Positions 1 through 5,239 of a DNA stretch of 8,526 nt are shown piece after piece. This stretch comes from Candidatus Parvarchaeota archaeon (GTDB lineage Archaea; Nanobdellota; Nanobdellia; Parvarchaeales; Parvarchaeaceae), in the NCBI GenBank assembly GCA_023380435.1, contig JAMCRB010000048.1:1-8526 (forward strand), in the 5' to 3' direction. Under the pieces are notes generated by a model. That model saw only the letters and a list, made by a program, of their open reading frames with translations, did no database searches and was not told the origin of the DNA. Both the position numbers and the translations under genes were made by a program. Every line of letters begins with the position of its first letter. Position 1 is the stretch's first letter.

Positions 1-486
1 GGGCTTGAAAACACGTACGGTGGCTCAATAATGAAGCCGAACGAGGCCAAAAAAGCGCTGAGGGAGATGGTCCTTGAAAGACTTAAATCCACTAGAATGT
101 ACTTGCAGTGTCTTAACTGCGGAAATGTAATAGGGGAGATGAACGCGGGGGATGCTGACGGGCTAAAATGCTCAAAATGCGGAGCAAAATACATAGGGTT
201 CTACAAAGCGAAATACAAAGAAATGTATCTACCGATAGTAAAGAAGGGGCTCGGTATGAAGCCTTTGACAAAGGATGAGAAAAACATTTTTGAAAGCATA
301 AAGCAGAGCGGCGCACTTTACCTCGGGTATGACGGGAGAGCATGCCTTGTCGGGGCATCATACGGTATAGGTCCCGCTACGGCCGGAAGAGTGCTTGCTA
401 GCTACAGCAAAGACCAGGACGGGCTTATCGATAGGATAATAGAGGCAGAAAAGAACTACATAGAGACAAGAGAATTCTGGAATTAA
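1..486 (+). CDS. lhr: Lhr-family ATP-dependent helicase, C-terminal part (5' end outside window)
   Basis: The frame is open from the first base, so the ATG at 31 is internal and the visible 161 residues are the C-terminus of a longer protein. Lhr helicases are large superfamily 2 nucleic-acid helicases; the RecA-like motor domains would lie to the left of the window. In the visible part, a four-cysteine zinc-ribbon-like element (CxxC at residues 37-40 and again at 57-60 of the visible fragment) is followed by a segment with 'YGIGPATAGRVL' and a C-terminal 'IEAEKNYIETREFW'. This matches the typical Lhr ending, in which a 'GxGPxTAxRIL' motif precedes a 'EAERNYxxTRxFW'-type tail. The reading ends in TAA, 6 nt before the stop of the convergent hydrolase gene. 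Assignment rests on remembered family motifs; the precise Lhr subgroup cannot be decided without the motor domains. Confidence 0.83.
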   Translation, partial: GLENTYGGSIMKPNEAKKALREMVLERLKSTRMYLQCLNCGNVIGEMNAGDADGLKCSKCGAKYIGFYKAKYKEMYLPIVKKGLGMKPLTKDEKNIFESIKQSGALYLGYDGRACLVGASYGIGPATAGRVLASYSKDQDGLIDRIIEAEKNYIETREFWN

Positions 487-492
487 GCCCTA

Positions 493-1200
493 TTAAATTT
501 CTATATCCGCTACAGTGTGGTCCTTTCCGTGGGATACGCATACAGTAACGTCCTGTCCAAGCGACTTTATTTTGTTTATGCTGTTCAGAAGAGTGACATA
601 ATCATCGAAGAACCTTGGAATGACCAGCTTGCTTGGGCCGCCGTAAAGCATGTCGCCTATGATTACCACTTTTGATTCCGGTAGGTATACCGATATTGAA
701 TCAGAGGTGTGGCCAGGGGTCTCAAGTATCTTTAAATCGACTCCCATATCCGCCGGCATTACCCCTTCCTTTAAAGCCATGTCCGGCTTTAGGAATTTCG
801 GCTTGTTTAGTGCTAGGAAGAACTTCATAAAGGACATCATAAATTTGGTCTGAGCGGAGCTGGGCTGTTTTGGCTTTGGTAACAAAAGCCCGCTTTCCCC
901 GTTTATGAATTTTATTCCATTGCTGTGTATACCTACGTGCGCGCCAGTGAGCTTCTGCATCGCATATGCGCTGCCAAAATGGTCTATATGGGCGTGCGTC
1001 AGGAATATGTATTTTACGTCAGAAACGGACTTGCCTATGCTGTTTATGTATTTTATTATTTTCTTCTCGCTTTTGGGCAGGCCGGTGTCTATTAGTATCA
1101 GCTTTCCGTCCTTTGTCTCCACTAGGAACGTTTTTACTCGCCCTAGATCGATTTCGTGGACGTTGCTTCCGAGCTTGACTCCGAGTTTTTCTTCAGCCAT
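493..1200 (-). CDS. Metallo-beta-lactamase-fold metallohydrolase
   Basis: This is a 235-residue soluble hydrolase of the MBL superfamily (glyoxalase II / COG0491-like). Numbering from the ATG at 1200, the metal-binding motif HxHxDH is at H69-x-H71-x-D73-H74, followed by H164 in 'TPGHTSDS', D183 in 'IIGDML' and H224 in 'VSHG'. All expected ligands of a dinuclear metal site are therefore present. A helical insertion around residues 94-147, rich in Met, Phe and Lys, sits between the first and second motifs, as in many COG0491 members. A GTG at 1209 in the same frame would add three residues, but the ATG is preferred because a TATA-like box lies 26 nt upstream of it, fitting a leaderless message. 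The stop lies 6 nt from the convergent Lhr gene. Substrate is unknown; hydroxyacyl-thioester, lactone or phosphodiester hydrolysis are all possible in this family. Confidence 0.88.
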   Translation of the reverse strand: MAEEKLGVKLGSNVHEIDLGRVKTFLVETKDGKLILIDTGLPKSEKKIIKYINSIGKSVSDVKYIFLTHAHIDHFGSAYAMQKLTGAHVGIHSNGIKFINGESGLLLPKPKQPSSAQTKFMMSFMKFFLALNKPKFLKPDMALKEGVMPADMGVDLKILETPGHTSDSISVYLPESKVVIIGDMLYGGPSKLVIPRFFDDYVTLLNSINKIKSLGQDVTVCVSHGKDHTVADIEI

Positions 1201-1221
1201 ATAAAACACTATAGATTTTTG

Positions 1222-1229
1222 TATTTAAA
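1222..1229 (-). promoter_or_regulatory. TATA box of the MBL hydrolase gene
   Basis: On the - strand this reads TTTAAATA and is centred about 26 nt before the ATG at 1200. Archaeal TATA boxes sit about 26 nt upstream of the start site, so transcription would begin at or next to the ATG and the mRNA would be leaderless. No Shine-Dalgarno-like sequence is seen before the ATG. The remaining intergenic stretch up to 1301 shows nothing else that I can support. Confidence 0.6.
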
Positions 1230-1301
1230 TATTAAAGGCGCTCAGAAGCTACCCTTATCCTCATGTTTTGTCGGAAGGTGTTCATTTCATCATAGCGCGG
1301 T

Positions 1302-1862
1302 CTAATGGAAAGTCGGAACGGATTTGTTTTGTGAAGTGGATGAGCTGTTGCCGGTGAAGTACCCCAATATAAAGGTAGCATTTCCATAAATTGAGCCAAG
1401 GCTTATTGAGTTTAATGGCACGTTCTGTGTGCTTAGGACACCGCTTTGCCCTGCTTCTAGCAATGCCCAGCTTTCGGACAGAGAAGCGTTGCTGCACAAC
1501 GTCTTTAGAAGGTTAGGCGATGAAATGCAGTTTATAGCCCCATTAGAAACGGTGTAGGAAAAATTCCCGCTGGAAAGCAGGCTTTCGGCAAGCTGAAGAG
1601 CATTGCTTATGTTGTCTACGGATGTGAGCGTGGACGAAGGGACAGCCAAGGCCTCTCCTATCACAGAATACGTCTGACTGGTCCCTATATTAAGGGTATT
1701 GGCGTAGAATGATGAATTGCTGTTCACAAAAGACTGCGGCACTAATATATAGTAAGTTATCGGGGAATCATTTGGGGTCTTCGGCAGAAAAAAGAATATC
1801 GAGCCGGCGAAGCCTATTATAATCAACAAAGCGACAATCTGCTTTAATCTTCTATTTACCAT
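1302..1862 (-). CDS. Unrecognised membrane-anchored, Ser/Asn-rich extracytoplasmic protein
   Basis: I do not recognise this 186-residue protein. A short basic start (MVNRRLKQ) is followed by one hydrophobic segment, residues 9-26, which looks like an uncleaved signal anchor or signal peptide. The rest (27-186) is polar and rich in Ser, Asn, Thr and Leu, with only two cysteines (C112, C123). It carries eight N-x-S/T sequons (N31, 49, 84, 100, 125, 161, 172, 179), compatible with glycosylation outside the cell. No catalytic motif, second membrane segment or lipobox is visible. The gene lies 24 bp downstream of the permease stop on the same strand, so the two may be co-transcribed. A solute-binding or accessory surface protein for the permease is a guess from position only. 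The ATG at 1862 is the only sensible start because the hydrophobic segment follows it directly. Confidence 0.72.
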   Translation of the reverse strand: MVNRRLKQIVALLIIIGFAGSIFFFLPKTPNDSPITYYILVPQSFVNSNSSFYANTLNIGTSQTYSVIGEALAVPSSTLTSVDNISNALQLAESLLSSGNFSYTVSNGAINCISSPNLLKTLCSNASLSESWALLEAGQSGVLSTQNVPLNSISLGSIYGNATFILGYFTGNSSSTSQNKSVPTFH

Positions 1863-1886
1863 ATTGACCTATATTATATGAAGGGG

Positions 1887-3221
1887 TTATTTTATAAGCG
1901 TATAGCCTACAAGTGAGATGATAAGTATAACGACCAGGCCTATCAAGAAAGCTGCTGGCGTTGATAGTATAAGTACTAAAAGAAGAGCTGTGACGAAAAG
2001 ACCAAGAATAAACCGCAGGTAATCTTTCTTTTTAGCATAATGGTACATGTAACCGAACCCGAAGAACGCAAACGCAGCAGCGAAAACCAGGGCGCTTATA
2101 ATCACAATCAGAAGGTAGCTGAACAGGGCGGTCCCAAGCACTATCACTGGCGAGAATATGGTTATTAGTATAAGAGGTATGGCGATTGTGACCAGAAGCT
2201 TAAGATTTTCGTCTTTTGCTAGGAAAGACGGCATTATTCCGTCTCTCGACATATCATCCAATGTCCTGTTTGCAGCGTTTGAAAGCGCAAACGCGGTCGC
2301 AAGTATTACGATTATTGAAAGTCCTACTATAACGTCCTGTGCCGGCAGGCCTAAACCTGTAGACAGTATATTCGCTGTGAATATGTCTGCCGGATGCGAA
2401 AGCAGCGCGGTTTCATTGAGCGAATTCCCGCTTGCGTATACGAAAAGCTGTATGAATGAGAATAGGACTATGGAGGTTATTATAACATATATCAAAGCTT
2501 TTGCGACTTTAGACTTGTTGTCGCCCTTGTAAACTATGGCAGCACCTTCAAAGCCGCCGTACATCCATAGGAAAAGCAGAAGTGCGAAAGGAAATGGCGC
2601 AAATATGTAGGTGGTGTTGAGCGGCAGTGAAAGGAAGGACCCGGTGTGCATCCCTTTAACAGAGAATGCAATCGCGCCTATTATCACAAGCAGCACGGCA
2701 AAGAATATCTTTAGGGCGCCGCTGAAATTAAGCGATTTTCTGACTTTATTGAAGAAGAACAGTATCCATATGAATATCAACACCGCATCGACAATTACTA
2801 TTGAAGCATATATTGAAACACCGAAGAAAAGTGTAAGTTCTCCCGCGGCGGCTATCCCTGCTATGGTTATTGTTATCAGGAAAGAGACCAGGAGAAGAAA
2901 GCCGAAGATAAATGAATACTCTTTACCGGACGTCGCTTTCAGGAAATTGTATGGGTCGTGGTTGTGAGTTAGGGATATATCGTATATTAAGATACCCAGG
3001 AACAGCGCTATAAATCCGGCCGCCATCGCAAGGTAGATTGAGAACGGTCCGCCGTACAGCAGCGCTAAGAAAAATGGGATTACTAGCACACCGAGCCCGA
3101 TCACACCAGCAAGTCCATGAAGGTAAAGCTCTGCCACGGAATGCTCTTTCTCTTTTTTCACACCGCTGCCAGAGCGTCTTTTTACAGGAACTCTGCGCTG
3201 ATTGACCCGCTTTTTCTGCAT
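1887..3221 (-). CDS. APC-superfamily amino acid permease
   Basis: This 444-residue integral membrane protein has about 12 hydrophobic segments (roughly 29-51, 57-80, 103-128, 132-157, 167-186, 205-230, 241-263, 290-315, 341-363, 365-393, 402-420, 422-441). Family marks are the glycine-rich TM1 motif 'GVIGLGVLVIPF' (39-50), where APC transporters unwind to bind the substrate amine and carboxylate, 'YGGFEGAAIV' (221-230) in TM6, and 'NRTLDDMSRDGIMPSFLAK' (318-336), equivalent to the 'R.LYAMARDGxLPxxL' signature. Role: secondary transport of amino acids or polyamines across the cytoplasmic membrane; the substrate cannot be told. The first 26 residues are very basic (about half Lys or Arg), an unusual cytoplasmic tail. 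The ATG at 3221 is supported by a TATA-like box about 26 nt upstream. The stop precedes the surface-protein gene by 24 bp. Confidence 0.88.
   Translation of the reverse strand: MQKKRVNQRRVPVKRRSGSGVKKEKEHSVAELYLHGLAGVIGLGVLVIPFFLALLYGGPFSIYLAMAAGFIALFLGILIYDISLTHNHDPYNFLKATSGKEYSFIFGFLLLVSFLITITIAGIAAAGELTLFFGVSIYASIVIVDAVLIFIWILFFFNKVRKSLNFSGALKIFFAVLLVIIGAIAFSVKGMHTGSFLSLPLNTTYIFAPFPFALLLFLWMYGGFEGAAIVYKGDNKSKVAKALIYVIITSIVLFSFIQLFVYASGNSLNETALLSHPADIFTANILSTGLGLPAQDVIVGLSIIVILATAFALSNAANRTLDDMSRDGIMPSFLAKDENLKLLVTIAIPLILITIFSPVIVLGTALFSYLLIVIISALVFAAAFAFFGFGYMYHYAKKKDYLRFILGLFVTALLLVLILSTPAAFLIGLVVILIISLVGYTLIK
1890..1897 (-). promoter_or_regulatory. Possible internal TATA box before the surface-protein gene
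   Basis: The - strand reads TTATAAAA within the last codons of the permease gene, about 32 nt before the ATG at 1862. It could give the downstream gene its own transcript with a leader of only a few bases. The match also codes for the permease C-terminus (Leu-Ile-Lys), so it may be chance. Read-through from the permease promoter is an equally good explanation. Confidence 0.3.
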
Positions 3222-3240
3222 ATTACTCTAAAGAAAGCGT

Positions 3241-3250
3241 AGTATTTAAT
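3241..3250 (-). promoter_or_regulatory. TATA box of the permease gene
   Basis: On the - strand this reads ATTAAATACT, centred about 25 nt before the ATG at 3221. A purine-rich AAAAAGC just upstream could serve as the TFB recognition element (BRE). The spacing implies a leaderless transcript starting at or near the ATG. Confidence 0.6.
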
Positions 3251-3259
3251 GCTTTTTAT

Positions 3260-3286
3260 CGACTTAAGCCATCGGCCTAAATGTCG
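3260..3286. promoter_or_regulatory. Imperfect dyad between divergent promoters, possible operator
   Basis: Outer arms CGAC (3260-3263) and GTCG (3283-3286) and inner arms GCC (3268-3270) and GGC (3274-3276) are complementary around a 3-nt centre. The CTTAAG at 3263-3268 is itself palindromic. The element sits between the permease and protease TATA boxes, where a regulator could affect both. The symmetry is broken by a mismatch and a bulge, so it may be chance. Confidence 0.2.
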
Positions 3287-3305
3287 TCAGTGGAAAGGTT
3301 ATACA

Positions 3306-3315
3306 TTTATATTAA
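3306..3315 (+). promoter_or_regulatory. TATA box of the presenilin-like protease operon
   Basis: This reads TTTATATTAA, centred about 26 nt before the ATG at 3336. There is no Shine-Dalgarno-like sequence between it and the start, so the first gene of the pair is probably translated from a leaderless message. Confidence 0.6.
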
Positions 3316-3335
3316 TGGCTGCATAAATCTCAGCT

Positions 3336-4205
3336 ATGAAAGGAAGTCCGAAGATACTCGCATTATTGCTTATAGCAATGGTAGTGGTTTTTATTATATC
3401 CGGGCTTTTCGCTTATGCCGATGCTGATTTCTATAGCGCCTATGGAGCGTCCGTATCGTCACAGCCGGCAATAGCTCCGTACTATGAACTGCTTTACATA
3501 GTAGTAGGCATAATAGGTATAACGGCAGTGTTCCTGCTCCTGATAAAATACCGCCTTGGGAAGGCAATAGCTGCGGTGTCGACTGTCATCTATTTCATAA
3601 TATTGCTACTCGTGTCCACGATAACAATCGGCGTAATCTCATTTTACCTGTTTAACGTAAGCATAATAATCCAATCGACTGCAGCCGATTTACTGACACT
3701 CCTCGCCTATGCCCTGCCGGTTCTTGCCCTTATCTACTATTTCAGATATGCCGGAGCAGGAGGCAGAAACATAGTCAACATAGTCGTTTTTGGCGTAGTG
3801 GCGGAAGTGATAGCCAGTCTGCTGGGCATTGTGCCCTCGCTGATACTAGTCGCTATCATAGCAGTATACGATTATATCTCTGTTTTTATAACAAAGCACA
3901 TGATTACGCTTGCAAATGGCATGGCAGGTTCCCCTATCTTCAGCGGGATAGAGTTAATGTCAAAGAAGGCAAAAAGGCGTTTTGTCCTTGGCGGTGGCGA
4001 TCTTGTCTTCCCGGCGATCGTTTTTAACGCATTTCTTCTTAACGGGCGGGTTATTGAGGCGGTTGTCGCCGGGGCGGGCGCACTTATCGGACTTGCAATC
4101 ATAGTGATATTCGGCAAAAAGAACAAAGCATACCCTGCTATGGCTGTGATAGCCCCTATACAGCTGATCTTCATAGGTATCTTCTCGCTTTTGGTACTGG
4201 TATAA
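3336..4205 (+). CDS. Presenilin/SPP-like intramembrane aspartyl protease (archaeal PSH family)
   Basis: This 289-residue polytopic membrane protein has about nine hydrophobic segments. The two catalytic aspartates of GxGD proteases are present: D179 in 'AVYDYISVF' (the YD motif of TM6) and D222 in 'LGGGDLVFP' (the GxGD motif of TM7). The third signature, PAL in TM9, appears here as P267-A268-M269 in 'AYPAMAVIAP'. Length and motif spacing match archaeal presenilin homologues. Known role of the family: cleavage of transmembrane helices within the bilayer, such as leftover signal peptides. Segment 30-48 after TM1 is a polar extracytoplasmic loop. The ATG at 3336 is favoured by the TATA box 26 nt upstream. 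The MIP18-type gene begins 4 nt after the stop, so the two form an operon. The target of this protease is unknown; the nearby SecY and YidC-like genes make membrane-protein turnover a reasonable guess. Confidence 0.9.
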   Translation: MKGSPKILALLLIAMVVVFIISGLFAYADADFYSAYGASVSSQPAIAPYYELLYIVVGIIGITAVFLLLIKYRLGKAIAAVSTVIYFIILLLVSTITIGVISFYLFNVSIIIQSTAADLLTLLAYALPVLALIYYFRYAGAGGRNIVNIVVFGVVAEVIASLLGIVPSLILVAIIAVYDYISVFITKHMITLANGMAGSPIFSGIELMSKKAKRRFVLGGGDLVFPAIVFNAFLLNGRVIEAVVAGAGALIGLAIIVIFGKKNKAYPAMAVIAPIQLIFIGIFSLLVLV

Positions 4206-4209
4206 ACGT

Positions 4210-4515
4210 ATGGAAGTAAATGTTAAAAAAGAGGACGTGATAAAGGCGTTAAAGGAATGCTTCGACCCGGAGATACCAGTAAATGTATATGACCTTGGCC
4301 TGGTTTATAATATCGATTTAAACGGCACGGAGGTAAAAATAAAGATGACGATGACTTCTCCCTTCTGCCCTGTCACGGATTATTTGCTTGAAGACGTAAA
4401 AAACAAGGTGGAGGAGATAGCGGGCGCTACAAAGGTGGACGTGGAGATAACTTTTGACCCCCCATGGAACCAGGACAAGATTTCAGAGGAAGGCAAGGCT
4501 CAACTGGGCATCTAA
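4210..4515 (+). CDS. MIP18/DUF59-family iron-sulfur cluster assembly protein
   Basis: This small soluble 101-residue protein consists of one DUF59 (MIP18, PaaD/SufT-like) domain. Hallmarks are 'DPEIPVNVYDLGLVY' (19-33), 'MTMTSPFCP' (46-54) with the conserved cysteine C53, and 'FDPPWNQDKIS' (82-92). Family members help insert or assemble iron-sulfur clusters in target proteins; in eukaryotes MIP18 is part of the cytosolic targeting complex. Length is typical and nothing is missing. It follows the protease gene by 4 nt without a strong Shine-Dalgarno sequence, so translation probably depends on coupling. No functional link between intramembrane proteolysis and Fe-S assembly is evident; the pairing may reflect only compact packing. 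Its TAA is immediately followed by the stop of the convergent DUF106 gene. Confidence 0.92.
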   Translation: MEVNVKKEDVIKALKECFDPEIPVNVYDLGLVYNIDLNGTEVKIKMTMTSPFCPVTDYLLEDVKNKVEEIAGATKVDVEITFDPPWNQDKISEEGKAQLGI

Positions 4516-5238
4516 TCAGGCTATTAGCTTGTAATGTGCAAAGACCCTGTTCAATGCTATCGAACTTATGAAGGTTACTATAAAATAAGTCCAGAACCAG
4601 TTCAATTTGTTGCCTATCAGAGGTATGCTAAATGGCATGCCAGTAACTATGTAGATATTAGGGGTGACCTTCAAAGACACGTTGTCGATTTTAAAGCTCT
4701 TTATAGACGTGGCTCCGATGATCCCGGATAGCGTAGTATTGTAATTGACTTTGTTCTGGGAGAGTATTAGCTGACATGGCCCGCTACCAGAAAACGAAAC
4801 GGGGGTGTTTATGGATGAATCATTGGAAAAAAGGCTTATGCTGCTGGATTTGTTGAAAGAGACGCAGCTTGCTGCCGACGAAAGAGTACCATTCACATGG
4901 CCGCTTATTGACATCTGCACCGGGACTCCTACGGCCACGGGTGCATAATTGAAAAGGTAAGACATTATAAAGAAGACCACAAGAAAAGGTATGAAAGTTA
5001 TGAAAGTGGGCTTAAACTGCTCTTTCATCAGCTTCGAATTTTCCGCCATTATCTCCTTATACAGAGGCTTAAAGTTCGGATCGTTCGGCTTTATCAGCTT
5101 CATCTGCTGTTGAAGCTCTTTTATCCTGCCCTTGCTAGTTCGCATCATCTCATGATCGACTACGAACAGGTAGGCAAGCTGACCTGATATACCTACAAGT
5201 ATCGATACTACTATTATTATAAGGGTCTCATATCCCAT
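4516..5238 (-). CDS. DUF106 YidC/EMC3-like membrane insertase with large outer loop
   Basis: This 240-residue protein has three membrane segments (about 4-27, 78-97, 212-233). A charged, Met- and Lys-rich coiled-coil hairpin (29-75) lies between the first two, as in archaeal DUF106 (Oxa1/YidC/EMC3/TMCO1 superfamily). The conserved approach to TM3 is visible: 'GMPFSIPLIGNKLNWFWTYFIVT' begins at 200. The family promotes insertion of membrane proteins, working beside the Sec channel. Odd here is a polar loop of about 100 residues (98-205) between TM2 and TM3. By family topology it lies outside the cell; it holds two cysteines (C125, C155) and five N-x-S/T sequons (N116, 129, 139, 167, 186). The ATG is one base after the SecY stop (TGATATG), so translation is coupled to SecY. 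It is probably the last gene of the operon and abuts the convergent MIP18 gene. Confidence 0.85.
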   Translation of the reverse strand: MGYETLIIIVVSILVGISGQLAYLFVVDHEMMRTSKGRIKELQQQMKLIKPNDPNFKPLYKEIMAENSKLMKEQFKPTFITFIPFLVVFFIMSYLFNYAPVAVGVPVQMSISGHVNGTLSSAASCVSFNKSSSISLFSNDSSINTPVSFSGSGPCQLILSQNKVNYNTTLSGIIGATSIKSFKIDNVSLKVTPNIYIVTGMPFSIPLIGNKLNWFWTYFIVTFISSIALNRVFAHYKLIA

Positions 5239-5239
5239 A

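Larger units (their letters stand above)
3222..3335. other. Divergent intergenic region between permease and protease genes
   Basis: This 114-bp stretch holds the two back-to-back TATA boxes described separately, plus the imperfect dyad between them. It is the largest non-coding gap in the window, and no small RNA, tRNA or short coding frame is apparent in it. Confidence 0.6.

Noticed and set aside
31..486. Stand-alone 151-residue zinc-ribbon protein starting at the ATG at 31
   Set aside because: The frame is open upstream to base 1 and the sequence matches the Lhr C-terminus, with no promoter-like box before the ATG.
1201..1301. Intergenic gap checked for a small gene or small RNA
   Set aside because: Only the hydrolase TATA box and a few codons after scattered ATGs are present, with no stable hairpin or T-run that I can support.
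1282..1497. 71-residue open frame on the - strand overlapping the surface-protein gene
   Set aside because: It lies in another frame of a gene with a convincing signal anchor, has no promoter or family resemblance, and is Arg/Lys-rich as shadow frames often are.
3872..4174. 100-residue - strand frame inside the protease gene
   Set aside because: It is antisense to the catalytic region of the presenilin-like protease, with no promoter and no recognisable domain.
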